Below, piece after piece: positions 34,311 through 46,330 of a stretch of DNA of 64,000 nucleotides (its first letter is position 1; every line of letters starts with the position of its first letter). The stretch is from Climacium dendroides (taxonomy: Eukaryota > Streptophyta > Bryopsida > Hypnales > Climaciaceae): contig OX467083.1 of NCBI GenBank assembly GCA_950106755.1, positions 1,587,501 through 1,651,500 of the forward strand, given 5' to 3'. The translations under genes and the position numbers were made by a program. The notes beneath the pieces are model-generated. The model ran no database searches, was not told the origin of the DNA, and saw only the letters and a list, made by a program, of their open reading frames with translations.

Positions 34311-37300
34311 AAACTAGCGGTTGGCGCTTGCTATGCTACGCATTCATCATTAGAATTTCATAAGAATTTTTATGCATTAGATAGAATGCTAAACAAAAAT
34401 TTCAATAAATCTTCAAATAAAAATGACTAAAATCCTTTGTATAATTTTTTTTATAAGTAAGTATATACTAAAATAAACAATAAAAATTTAATGAATGATG
34501 AATGAAACATATGTAATGGTAAATACAGTAAAAGATACACATTTATTATAATGCATTTGAAATTTGACTCCATTGTTACAAAAAATGGCAACCCAAAATT
34601 GAAGAATTGAAAAGAAAAACTTATAAATCTAAAAAACTTTGTGAACAACTTAATTGTTGTGGAATCCAAAATCACTTCAATTGAATAAATTTCTCAAAAT
34701 TATTTGCTAGTAGCAATAGAAAATTGAAATCATGAAAGCTCAAAGCTCACAAAAGCACAAAATCATAGAAGTGCAAAGAAGTGTAAAACTAAGAGAAGCA
34801 ATGGATTTGCTACCTCTATATATTATCCTACAAATCTTCTTTAAAATCACCTTAATTGCAACAACTATATTATTTTTATAATATCACCCTTTGTAAAAAG
34901 TGATATTACAAAAGTGATTGCAAACTGCTATTCTATTTCTATAATATCACATTGTGTGAAAATACGATTTCTATGTATGCATGATTGAAAACATTTTCAC
35001 AAAATATTTAAAATAATTATTTTAAAGACTTATTGAAATCATTATCATGCATTCTATTCAAATATATCAAAATTTTACTTATATGTGATATAATAAATGC
35101 ATAGCATAGCAAGCATGAGCCCCTAGTATTAATGGTAGCATTTGCGATATTATAGAGGAAATTATGATTTTATTAGTATGATATAAATGTTAATTCTGAG
35201 AATGTTTATTTATTTTTAGAGTTTTTGGTTGAAAAATTTAATTGTTGTGATTTTTAAAAGCATAATATGTACATAAATGATATTAAGTAGAATGTATATT
35301 AGAATAATTAGGAATTAGGTTCAAAATTAAAAAATAATATTATGTAATTTAAACTTGAAAGTCAATTTTAAATGAAAAATAAAATATACACAACATTGTA
35401 TTACTTGGAATCTAATATAGAGAGAGCTTCAAATTGCAATAACTCATTGAATTTTTGAATATTTTGAAATTTTTTAAATGGAACAAAAATACAAGTTATT
35501 AGGCTTCATTTTATAACTTTAAATCAAAACAAAAATGAATACTTTGAAAATTGACAATCAAATTTGACCAAGGAACATGCTTTGGAGGGATATTGAAACC
35601 TTAACCCCTTAAGTTCTTTGACTATGTTTTCACCAAAAACACTCTAAAACTGTCATTTCTAATACAAGTACCAAATTTTGGGAAAAAAATATTTTTGAAC
35701 ATATTTAATTGTAGGATCTTATAGTATGCTAATTTGAAAATATGTGGAAAAAATATCAAAAATTTTCACTATGTAGATTGCAAAATACGAGCTTTTGAAT
35801 TCACATGAATCTTTTTTTTAGCCTTGCTAAAAATGGGGCAGCTGCACTTCACAAGCTCACATTTATATGAAAAAATGTCCAAAATGGTAGTGCTTCCTTG
35901 AATTCATTCTTCAAGACAAGTTATCTATATGCTTAAAAATTTTAAGTTAATTTGGAATTGTTCAACATATAGGAAAAAAACAGTAAGTAGAAAGAAGTAG
36001 AGAATGATTCAAAATACAAAATTGTTAAGAATTTAGTTATGAAATTGAAAAATGACAATCCCAATGGTTGAAATGTTTTAATAAACAATATACATCATGT
36101 AATTTTCTTTTAAGAATGAAAATTGAGTTAAATAAAGGACTTTAAAGTTTATTTTAGAATAGAGAATCCATAATTGCTTGCAATCTATAATTCCTCGTAA
36201 CTTTCATGTCATTAATCAAAATGAAATGATTTAAAGCTTTCCACACACATATATAAATCTATAGGACCAATTCCAATTTTTTATTTCAAGAAAAAAAAAT
36301 CCATTTACAAAAAAAAAAAATCATATTTGGTCATAAATTTTGACTCATATTTCTAAATGTATTGAATTTTTATGCACATGAAAGATATTCTTTATTCACA
36401 CCTTCTATTAAAGTTTGGACCAAAAACATAGAAATTTCTAGTCACATGTACCTGCTCCAAATTGTTATGTTGTTAAATTCAATAGGCTAAACCTTTAGGG
36501 GTTAAGAATACTAAATTTTTCAGTATAAACTACAAAATATGAGGTTGGCAATTTAGAAACCCAAGATAGGAGCAATGCACCCTAACATGCTAAAATCTAT
36601 CAAAGTACGATTTTTGCCCCTCAAAACCACTGGTTTGAATCTTGTTCAACAAAAAGTCAATATCACAATGCACTTCTAGTACTCCAATAAGGTGGAGGCA
36701 CCTATTCCTATCAATATAAACAATTTTGCATACTTTGAGGTGAAATCAACACATAAAATCATTTTTAATAAGTTCACAATTAAATATCAAGAATACATAT
36801 ATAGAAAATTATTAGTTGTTTTTTAATAATGTAAAAAGTTCAAATACATTATGTACCTTAAACCATTATTTGCATCATGTATATAAGTTGTATATTTTAG
36901 ACTTCCTAAATCAACATGTTTTCAATATTAATAGAGAATACAATGATGAAAATAGGTGCCTCCATTTTAAGCCGATTCCACCATTTTAAGCCAATATACC
37001 TATTTCTAAGCCCAAAGTTCTTTTCAGCGTGTTGGAAGTGAGTTGGAGATTGGCACTTAATCAAAAGCTACTAGTTTTAAACTAAAAACTCACAAATAGA
37101 ATATAAATAGCTTGATCCCTTAAGGACAAGAAGATAGTCTAAATTTCTAAAATTGTGATGATGTATTATAAAATATAACTTAAAAAAATAATTTACTGAT
37201 GACTCTCAAATAATAGTTGTAAAATATAATTCACGTATCATATCTATGTGATTAGATCAACTAGTACACAAACTATCATACTACTAAAATCATAACTCCC

Positions 37301-38126
37301 TCTGTAATATCACAAATGCTACCATTAATACTAAGGGCTTGTGCTTGCTATGCTACGCATTCATTGTATCACATATAAGTAAAATTTTGACATATTTGAA
37401 TAGAATGCATGATAATGATTTCAATAAGTTTTTAAAATAATTATTTTTAATATTTTGTAAAAATATTTTCAATCATGCATACATAGAAATCATATTTTCA
37501 CACAATGTTATATTACAAAAATAAAGTAGTAATTTGAAATCACCTCTGAAATATCACTTATATAAAGGGTGATATTAGAGAAATAATGTAATCGTTGCAA
37601 TTGAGGTGATATTAAAGAGGATCCATAGGGTGATATTATAGAAGCAGCAATTCCATTGCTTCTTTCGCTTTACACTTCTTTGCACTTCTATGATTTTGTA
37701 CTTTTGTGAGCTTTGAGCTTTTATGATTTCAAAATTACTACTACCAAATGATTTGAGAAATTTATTCAATTGAAGAGATTTTGAATTTCACAACAATTAA
37801 GTTGTTCACGAAGTTTTTGAGATTTACAAGTTTTTCTTTTCAATGCACTAAGTTTTTTGATTGCCATTGTTCGTAACAATTGAGTCAAATTTCAAATGCA
37901 TTATAATAAATGTATATCTTTTACAATATTCACCATTGCATATATTTCATTCATCATTCAATACGTTTTTATTGTTCATATATTGTACGATATTATACGA
38001 AGATTTTAATAGTTTTTATTTGAAGATTTATTGAAATTTTTGTTTTGCATTCTATCAAATACATAAAAATTCTAATAAAATTCTAATGATGAATGCTTAA
38101 TATAACTAGTGCCAACCACTAGTTTT
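34311..38126. mobile_element. Large inverted-repeat element, ~0.88-kb arms
   Basis: The left arm (about 34311-35195) is the diverged reverse complement of the right arm (about 37240-38126). Outer ends read AAACTAGCGGTTGGCGCTTG on the left and, reversed, AAACTAGTGGTTGGCACTAG on the right. Each arm also has its own ends: GCTTGCTATGCTACGCATTC near the outside and the reverse of it (ATGCATAGCATAGCAAGC) near the inside of the left arm. Each arm may therefore be one copy of an ~0.8-kb TIR element, with the two inserted head to head. The 2.0-kb middle (35196-37239) is AT-rich and has no transposase or other ORF of note. Confidence 0.65.
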
Positions 38127-38547
38127 TCAATAAAATTTGAAGTTAAAAAATTAAAAATTCCTTATAAAATTGATTGTAGATTTAATATTTGTGATGTACA
38201 GAGGAAGCATGTTTTTTTTATGTTCAAAATGTTAAGTTCTAACCATCTTTGTGAACCAGACTGGTTGTATTTTTCCCTCCTTTTATTGATCACCGTTTCC
38301 CAACAAAAAAACGTTAAGTTCTAATCCTAGTGACTTTAGAAGATTTTATTTTAAAATATTCCAAAAATTAGGCAATATGGAAGAAAACTTTCATTAACCT
38401 TTTCAAACATTTTAGAATTTATACCATAAAAGTCTTAAAAGAACTAATACAAGAATCTACAAAAAGAATCAATGGGTGAAAAAAAACATTTTTATGTGTT
38501 TTGTATGTGTTTTGCATTCATCCATTGTTCAAAATTCCTCATAGGGG

Positions 38548-39127
38548 TTAATACATATGAGCATCTTGCAAAACCTTGTCTGCAGTAAAATCTTGCAATT
38601 CAATAGTGTAAAGACTTCATTAATGAGCATACAGCAAGCACTTACCCCTAAAAGAATTCTACTGAAAATTGACTTCTTGGAAAACTACAAGCAAGTCTCA
38701 CTCTGCAAAAGATTTGTAAATTCGTTTTACACACTAGCTTGGTAACTCAAAACCTAGACAATCGTAAAAGAGGACACGACAATCACAAAGATCACAAACA
38801 CTGAGCGGTGTTTACACGAAGATTCCCTGACCCCAGGTGTTCCATAAACATACTGAAAGAACTTGTCATCAGGTTACTACTCAGCAGGAAGATGTTTCAA
38901 ACATGACTACCTTCGATGCCCAGGCAAGTACTGAGAACGATACTCGGTTAAGATCCTAAGAAGCAAGCACGGCACTCAATTTCAAATCCATCAAACACTA
39001 TGAGCAGTTTACAAAGGAGAAAGAGAGAACCGGGACAGATCCCACAATAACCATTTTGATCACAAACTACACCTGCGGTCAGAAGACATGGCATCCAGGG
39101 CATCCCTTATTCCAGCAGGCTCCACAA
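38548..39127 (-). pseudogene. Broken duplicate of part of the ARM-type gene
   Basis: This stretch aligns in direct orientation with 53141-53570, which holds exon 15 of the ARM/HEAT-type gene and its flanking introns. Shared blocks include 'agtgtaaagac/cttNattaatgagcat', 'cttcgatgcccaggca', 'atgagcagtttacaaaggag' and 'gacagatcc'. The exon copy keeps AWASK and its donor but has a TAG where the functional exon has TTG (after Ala-Ser) and several other changes. Only this part of the gene was copied. Confidence 0.75.
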
Positions 39128-39448
39128 AGAATAGCTGGATTCAATATGCTTGTAAGGGTTTATATTTTCTGTGGTTTTCATACAAATGGAGAATGGGATG
39201 TAACAATTTCCAAAGCACTCAAAAGCACCTTTACTTTGCACTTCCAAAGTCTCGGGAGATGGGCTCTATACCATTCACGTTCTACAGGGGTGTATTTCTG
39301 GTTACTACGTTCCTAATCATATTCTATGTGGAGAGTATCAAATTCTTGTTGAACTCAACCAAGATCATGACATATTCAAAGGAGAGGAAAACAACTACGC
39401 CTATTAAAAACATAAGGGGTTAAAAATTACATTAAAAGCTTTTCTTCA

Positions 39449-40861
39449 TCAATGTTGCGACCATTCGATGCTCTTCAGATCGATGCCTTCCTGTACCATC
39501 TCCCATAGAGGACTCATCTGCCTCAACTTAGTCACTTGATCAACAGTTAAAGCAACGGCCCTGTCAACTTCCTCCTTCGTGGTAAACCTCCCAATGCCGA
39601 ACCTGATAGAGGTATGAGCCATATCTTCCTCTACTCCCAATGCTCGCAACACGTATGATGGCTCGAGACTTGCACTAGTGCAAGCGCTTCCACTAGAGAC
39701 AGCTACTTCTTTCAGTCCCATAAGCAGGCTCTCCCCTTCCACATACGCGAAAGATAAATTCAAATTTCCGGCATACCTGTGCTCTTCGCTGCCGTTCAGA
39801 ATGACGCCATCCAGCTTGGACAGTATGCCCTGGTGCAACCTATGGGTGAGTGCTTTGATGTGTTTCTCGTCGTGCTTCATTTCTTCCCTTGCAATCTCGC
39901 ATGCGGCACCCATCCCTACAACCAAAGGAGTAGGGACGGTCCCGCTCCGAATGCCTCGTTCTTGTCCGCCACCGTTCATCTGTGCTTCCACGCGAACGCG
40001 AGGCCTCCTCCGCATGTACAGAGCTCCAACTCCCTTGGGACCATAGATCTTGTGAGCGCTCAAGGACATAAGGTCCACCTTCAATTCATCCACATTGATA
40101 GGGATCTTTCCGGCCGCTTGGGCCGCATCCGTGTGAAGGAAAATCTTATTCTTCCGACAAAGTTCTCCAATCTCCGCAAGTGGCTGAATGACACCAATCT
40201 CATTGTTGACTAGCATAACCGAGATAATTCCCGTGTCGGGTCGAATAGCAGCCTGAAGCTCCCCCATATCAATCAAGCCATCCTTCTTAACAGGCAAATA
40301 CGTGACATCGAACCCCTCCTGTTGCAGATGGCGGCAAGAGTCGAGGACACACTTGTGCTCCGTCTGCGTGGTGATCACATGCCGTTTCTTCTCCTTATAA
40401 AAATGCATCACTCCCTTAATTGAGATGTTGTTCGCCTCCGTGGCGCCAGAAGTGAAGATAATTTCCTTAGGGTTCGCCCCGATGAGCTTGGCGATCTGCT
40501 CCCGCGCCTTCTCCACCGCATCATCGCTCTCCCATCCATACATGTGAGTGCGAGAGTGCGGATTTCCGTATTGGTCGATGTAGAACGGCAACATCGCATC
40601 CAGGACGCGAGGATCCACGGGAGAAGTAGCCTGCATGTCGAGGTACAGCGGGCGACCAGCCATCTTGACGCCCTTCATCAGAAGAAGGGCAGGAGCAGAA
40701 ACTGGAGGCGCAGCAGGGCCGTCGTCGAGAGCCGCAACGGCAGCGGCAGTGGAATTGGCGCGGGAGGCGAGAGCGGGAGAGAAGCGGCAGACGGCAGCGG
40801 AGGCTCCAGCGCGGGCGCGCCAAAGCGACGCCAAAGAGCGAGACACCAGAGGAGGCGCCAT
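39449..40861 (-). CDS. NFS1: Mitochondrial cysteine desulfurase (NFS1 type)
   Basis: Intronless frame of 470 residues. The ATG at 40861 is the only upstream in-frame ATG; the open frame before it has no ATG. The first ~45 residues are Arg/Ala/Ser-rich and acid-poor, as in a mitochondrial presequence. The class V aminotransferase fold follows: [30 protein letters not shown] (His169), [10 protein letters not shown] (Asp245), the PLP lysine in [12 protein letters not shown] (Lys271), RSGT, and the catalytic cysteine in [14 protein letters not shown] (Cys394). The long loop around that Cys and the C-terminal SPLWEM motif identify the group I (IscS/NFS1) type. It removes sulfur from L-cysteine for Fe-S cluster assembly with ISD11 and the ISCU scaffold. 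All key residues are present. Confidence 0.95.
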   Translation of the reverse strand: MAPPLVSRSLASLWRARAGASAAVCRFSPALASRANSTAAAVAALDDGPAAPPVSAPALLLMKGVKMAGRPLYLDMQATSPVDPRVLDAMLPFYIDQYGNPHSRTHMYGWESDDAVEKAREQIAKLIGANPKEIIFTSGATEANNISIKGVMHFYKEKKRHVITTQTEHKCVLDSCRHLQQEGFDVTYLPVKKDGLIDMGELQAAIRPDTGIISVMLVNNEIGVIQPLAEIGELCRKNKIFLHTDAAQAAGKIPINVDELKVDLMSLSAHKIYGPKGVGALYMRRRPRVRVEAQMNGGGQERGIRSGTVPTPLVVGMGAACEIAREEMKHDEKHIKALTHRLHQGILSKLDGVILNGSEEHRYAGNLNLSFAYVEGESLLMGLKEVAVSSGSACTSASLEPSYVLRALGVEEDMAHTSIRFGIGRFTTKEEVDRAVALTVDQVTKLRQMSPLWEMVQEGIDLKSIEWSQH

Positions 40862-41142
40862 TGCGAAGAAGCCTGCAGCAGAAGAGAAGAGAGGAATGCG
40901 AAAGGAGAAGTACTCAGCGAAGCAAAATGGAAACAAAAACAGAGGAAAGGGAGCAGAAACAGCAGCAACAAAAGCTTCAACAAAAACTTCGGAATGACAA
41001 ATGGTTGCGTGCAAAGTGAGAGAACGAGACAAGACAGAGACAGAAATAGTTGTTGAAAGAGTTACGGTAACTCACAAGCTGGATAGGAAGTGACAACTAA
41101 AAGCTCCACCGAGAACGAAAACACTTCCCTGTCACTTAGTGA

Positions 41143-41191
41143 TGAAATGCCGGCAGAAACTCTGCCCACGTCTCCTGCCCTGAAACCCTAG
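41143..41191 (-). promoter_or_regulatory. NFS1 upstream motif and telo-box
   Basis: TGAAATGCCGGCAGAAA (41143-41159) is identical to the motif upstream of the small gene at 33.4 kb. AAACCCTAG (41183-41191) is a telo-box, common in promoters of plant housekeeping genes. Function here is inferred from position only. Confidence 0.4.
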
Positions 41192-41900
41192 CCCCGAACA
41201 AGGGGTCTTCCGAGAGTTCTTTATGAGCAAAACTTAGCGTTACATAAGGCTTCAAGAGAATCTTTGGGGTTATATTTTTTTTTTCACATAATGTTGTTAT
41301 CCCTCAAAGGATGCTGAGAATGCAAAGTGTCCAATAGACAGCTTTCACTTAACTTAGAGAATGCACCTATTGGTTCAAAAATTGAATCATATTTAAGTGA
41401 GTACCTATCATGAAGATGGCGTCCCTCTAGGACAAACAAAGTATGTGGTCTCTCACAATACTCTTAACTTTGAAAGGACACCAAGGAAATTTTAGTGTGT
41501 CTTTTAGATGGTCAACTAGACATTGTGCTTGTTGAAGAATAGATCCTTTTCATACAATTTTTTTGATGCAATTTTATTGGTGCTATATTTATATCTATTC
41601 ATTAAAATTATATAGTTTTATTTATTTATTTTATATAGGATAGTTTATCAAAAAAATAGTGCACTATCCACTATATTTTATTTATTTGAGCTTTCTTTCT
41701 TCAAACCAATTTCTTTTGCTTTTGAAAAAAAAGTAACAAAAATATAATTTCTACTCCACCTCAAAATTTTGAAGAATTCCTTAAAAAAACCATTTTAGTG
41801 AAGTTTGAAGTTGAAGATTTGTAACGACATTTTAAATATAGAATGACAATGAAATTTTTTTTATACTACAATGTTCTACACTATAATATAGAGTCGAGTA
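41192..41900. other. AT-rich spacer, no gene seen
   Basis: No ORF or repeat boundary recognised. Confidence 0.35.
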
Positions 41901-42791
41901 CTAAAAGCTTACAAACTACCTTTTGGAGCCATTCAAAGATTTGTGCATAATGTAGAATAAAAATTGGCATTTTTTGTCTTGCATAATCATTACTCAATTC
42001 TTATCCAATCTTAGTCAAGCATACCAAATTTCACTTCCAAAAAAGCAACATTTCATTTTGGTGAATTTTTAAAGTCAAATTTTGTGGTTTTACATAATAT
42101 TTTATTGAATATAGTTTTTCCTAATTTGATTGTATGGATACGTAGGGAACATCCATATGCAAATCTTTCATATTAAAAAAAATAAAATAACAAAAAGATG
42201 GTCAATGAAGAGTTCAATGAAAAGTGTCATAGGACCAAACTTTGAAGAAATGGATATGTTTATATTTTAACTTGATTTTGGCAAAGTAATTATACCATCA
42301 TGCTCAAATGTACAAAATTAGTTATCATGTGAGGTACAAATAGAAAAATGTAATTATGATAAAGAGATATCAAGTTTACAAAATTTGGATATGGTCACCC
42401 CAACATTGAAATCTCTATGGATGGAATTTTGAAGTTTCTTTAGAAATGTTTATTAAAAGGAAAAATGTGCATATAGATGTTTTCTAAAAAATTACAATAA
42501 TAAATATTTTTTTTTAGGATAAAATTTTACAACTAAAAGAAAAGAAAAGTTGTCAAGTATATTTGTGCAATCAAATTTTAAAAGTCTCATCACTAATGAT
42601 TTTCAATCAATGATAATATAAAATTATGAATTTTAAATGAAATAATCTACCAAAAATAAAGTTTTATTTTTTTTAAACTAAAATTTGGATATGGTTGATT
42701 GAGATTGTGTAAGGATGCAATGATAATTGTGCTTACCAAAAAAAATACCAAAATTTGAATGGCTCCAAAAGGTAGTTTGTAAGCTTTTAGT
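41901..42791. mobile_element. Foldback-type element with a perfect 38-bp TIR core
   Basis: The 38 bases from 41901 (ACTAAAAGCTTACAAACTAC and onward) are the exact reverse complement of 42754-42791. Weaker inverted similarity continues inward for about 120 bases ('caatct(t/c)a(g)tcaa(g/c)cata', 'aaattt'). No coding sequence is inside. A related element lies at 43543-44243. Confidence 0.65.
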
Positions 42792-43542
42792 TCCTGATTG
42801 TACTTCTACAATATATTAAAAATTTTAAAATTTAAACAAAAACATTTGGATCTTTTAAGCATGTAATTTTATCTTTAGAAAAAAGACTCATTTATATGTA
42901 GCGACTTTCAAGTTTTACTATACAATTATAGAGTTCATCTTTTAATTAGGTATTAAAGGTTCAAGAATAAAAGGTAATTGCACCTAATTATATTCTCTAT
43001 AAATTTGTGTAAAAAATGTACAAAACCTTTCCATAAGGGCCTATAGTCAATTTTGGATTCATCTTTTTCTAGAACTCTAAAAATTCATAATTTATTCATC
43101 TAGAGTCTAAAAAATGCACAAGAAAAAAATCTAAAATGTTTTTTTGACTTCAAACAAGACAATCATAAATTAGGCTATTTAAATATAGGTCCTCCCTTCT
43201 TTCTTCTTTTCAAAGGTAGACTTTATGTCACAAATCTAAGACTGGTACTTAGTATAATCCCAAAACCACAATATTTGAAATAATTTTATTTAGTATTGCT
43301 CCTATTATTTCAGGAATCAACACTATTTAGATGATTGAGTTTTTTTACTTTAAATAGACATGTATAATCTCTATTTAGTATAGCCCCATATTTGCAAGAA
43401 TAACACTATTTGAAAAGCAAGACTAAATAGAATAAAGAATGTAATAACCACTAACCAATTAATAGACAATATTTGTATCTAGTGTCTTATAGCCAATGAT
43501 TATTGTTCAATCTTGTTTGCTTGGGTTTTAGTATATAGTGAG

Positions 43543-44243
43543 GTCCAATACTCTTATAAACTACCTATTGTATCATTCGAAGAATTTTGCATGATAAAAA
43601 ATACAATTGACATTTTATATTTTCATAATTAACATTTGATTCTAATGCAATCCCAATCAAGCATACTAAATTCTAGTTTCAAAAAAGCAAAACTTCACTT
43701 TTGGTGAATTTTTTCATTTAATATTCAAGGTTTAACATAGTACTATATTAATTGCAAAATCTATATTTTAACTAGATTTTGCTATTTGACCCTCACACTA
43801 TAATTAATTTTGTTCAATGAGCATGATAGTACAATTACTTTTGCCAAAATCTAGTTAAAATATAAAGATATCTATTTTACAAAGTTTAGACATTGTCACC
43901 CTAATTTTGAAATCTCTGTAGAAGGAATTCTTATTCTTTTTTCAAAATACTTGTGGAAGGAAAGATGTTAATAAATGAATGTTTCCTACATACTTAGACA
44001 ATTGAATTTTAAAAATTTATCACCAATCTTTTTCAATCAATTACTATGTAAAATCATGAAATTAAAATGAAGCTATTCATCAAAAATAGAGTTTTGCTCT
44101 TTTTAAATTTAAATTTGATGTGCTTAATTGGGATTGAGTAAGAACTAAATTTTAATTATATAAAATAAAAATTGTCAATTGTATTCTATATTATGTAAAA
44201 CTCTTTAAATAGCACAATAGGCAATTTGTAAGAATATTGGAAT
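43543..44243. mobile_element. Second foldback-type element of the same family
   Basis: Ends are diverged inverted repeats (left 'gtccaatactcttataaactacc', right the reverse of 'ggcaatttgtaagaatattgg'). The inverted similarity extends inward through 'aatacaattgaca' and 'caatcccaat(c/t)aagca'. Left-arm and internal blocks align with 41901-42791 ('aaaaaagcaa(a)acttcactt', 'gtcacccNaaNNttgaaatctct'), so the two belong to one family with the second copy older. Confidence 0.5.
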
Positions 44244-45446
44244 CCAATTGTATACTAACTCAAACTATTGAGTTTATCTTATTCGAAAGAAAGCATATGA
44301 TATCTTTTAATCCTTAAAATTCGATTGCCCCTATGAGGGACAAAATGGATTTTAGACAAGCTCTATAGTCTCAATATTGATTGTCATTTTCTAAAAAAAT
44401 TTGTAGTAGGAAAATACAATAGCTTTTTGGCAATATAATTTTTAATTCAATTGGAGCCAAGGAGCTAAAAATATGACACAATAAGCCCAAATTTTAATTC
44501 AAGTAATAGAAAAAACACCCCAAAAATATAGAATAAAAAATATTAAAAACTTATTTGTCATAAAAAAACACCCCAAAAAATCTAATCAAACAAGGTAAAA
44601 AAAAACTTGTTTCCTTCACTTCAAATGCAAATATCTTGCAATCTACACTATCAAAGTTTTCAAGATCCCATGATCAGATATGCAAATAAAGGCAATTTTT
44701 AAACAATTTTGCTCTTTGTAATAGAAATGTAATAGAAATAGCAGTTTTGAGTGGTTTTGGTAGATAAAAGGCCTTGGACTCTACGGATAAAGCGATTACA
44801 AAAATATGCAAAGAGATGGGAAAAGACCTTTAACATTGAAAATAAATTAGAGGTAAGCTGTGAAACTGGGAGTAATGAGACGAGCACCATGAGCTCCTTA
44901 CCGATCTTCTACATCGACACTTGGACCTCCAAACTAAAGTTGCGACGAGAGGCATTCAGACGAACGTGCAGGACAAAGTAAAGGCATCCTACCTTATTCA
45001 AAGTTAAAACTCGTTGTCAATTTGGTACAGAATACTAGTTTCACAGTACCAAACATTATGTTATTGCCTGAACCTTGATCAAATTGAAAACTAATAGAGA
45101 TATGCGGACAAAAAGAAAGCCTCAAGAAGATTGGATTCAGACAGAACTTTTACTAGAAGGCAAGAACCAAGTAGAGTATTATAAGCGTAGGTCGCAATCC
45201 ACCTGGTTAGCGTGAAGACACATTCATTAACCAGTGGCTCATTTCCTGGCTAAGCGACACTACAAGAGCTGTGCCAGGCAGCCATAAAATGCCTTGGGAG
45301 ATCTTGGTCTTCCAGCTAGGTACAGAACTGCCAAATCCTGACTGCTCTCCCATGTTGAATAATATTTTTCTCACATGGTGACTTCCTCAACGGGATGCCA
45401 CCGGTCCATCGTTTATGCCGGGTAAGTTACCGAACCTGCCACTGTG
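44244..45446. other. Intergenic, no gene seen
   Basis: AT-rich to about 44.7 kb, then more balanced; the latter part probably includes the 3' end of the OST4 transcript. No coding region supported. Confidence 0.35.
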
Positions 45447-45560
45447 TCACTGTGCCTTGACTTTGGGCTCTGCCACCACATAGTGGTAGGCGACGAGTAG
45501 CACAAATATCGAAATGCCCAAAAAGTTGGCGAAAAAACCCAAATCCGTGTCGTCGATCAT
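45447..45560 (-). CDS. OST4: Oligosaccharyltransferase subunit OST4 (37-residue membrane protein)
   Basis: A 37-residue frame begins [15 protein letters not shown], has one membrane helix (about residues 9-29, [13 protein letters not shown]) and ends AEPKVKAQ. This is the full length of plant OST4; the [13 protein letters not shown] start and AYHYV helix end are family hallmarks. OST4 is a subunit of the ER oligosaccharyltransferase, where it helps hold the catalytic STT3 subunit in the complex during N-glycosylation. The codons are directly preceded by a TTGTGTGCAG acceptor, so a 5' UTR intron ends at the start codon. A matching donor (CCAAG|GTATGA) is at 46187. The longer frame starting upstream at 45650 runs into that intron and is not the product. 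Confidence 0.9.
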   Translation of the reverse strand: MIDDTDLGFFANFLGISIFVLLVAYHYVVAEPKVKAQ

Positions 45561-46330
45561 CTGCACACAAAAATTCCAGATCGCCATTGTAAGTCTGTTG
45601 CAAACCAAACTGCATTCGATTCGCAATAAAATGTGGTCAATGCAAGCCATTGCAATTGCTATCTATATTCAGACATGGACAAAAAAAACATTGACCAACC
45701 CCAAACACATACACGAGGATTACGGTAGCTCCTTTTCGTTGTCGGTGCCCAATTGCGACACAACTTTTAGCGATCCCAATGCCGAACAATGAAAGCACAT
45801 CCATTACTCCTCTAAGACCATCCCAACCATCGCGAAAACGTAAACTCCAGCTACGCAACCTCCCATGAAGCGCTAAAGAATTTTCAAGTGATGCACAGAT
45901 AACCGATCACAGCCCACACCCCAAGCCCCAAACCTCAAACCCCAACTCCAGCTCTAATAGGGTTTCAGATCCCACGTCGAGTCAACTCTCGTTGCACGCG
46001 GTCCCACTTCACGTAGCGAACCTCATCTAACGATCACCAATTCGGAAAAAGGAGAAATCTCATTTCGCTATCCCAATCGTGCATCAAAACCCTAACCCGA
46101 TCCAGCTCTCTAAGGGCAACAGAACACAGAACGGCGATTCATTTACATTGATTGACATGGAAACGCGAACAAGTGGATCTTTCATACCTTGGTAAAGCCG
46201 GAAGGTCGGACGCGGAGCAGGTGTCGGTACTGGATGGCTATGGTAGGGAAGCGCTCGCTCCGTCGGAACAACAGCAGCACCAACAACTGATCTGCAAACA
46301 CCGTGTTCAATGTATTCACAGACCCAGGAG
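45561..46330 (-). other. OST4 5' UTR intron and leader exon
   Basis: Intron 46187-45561 (GT at 46187-46186, AG at 45562-45561). The leader exon ends at 46188 and its upstream edge is unknown, perhaps near 46.3 kb. The intron contains an AAACCCTAA telo-box-like motif (about 46087-46095). Confidence 0.5.

Noticed and set aside
40862..41032. 57-residue N-terminal extension of NFS1
   Set aside because: The open frame before 40861 contains no ATG; a Met at 40861 followed by a presequence-like stretch fits a mitochondrial import signal.
40544..41056. Plus-strand ORFs of 120-170 residues opposite the NFS1 start
   Set aside because: Antisense shadows of a G+C-rich presequence region; NFS1 on the minus strand has complete family motifs.
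45447..45650. 67-residue version of the OST4 frame
   Set aside because: The upstream 30 residues lie in the UTR intron; plant OST4 proteins are about 37 residues and start MIDD.
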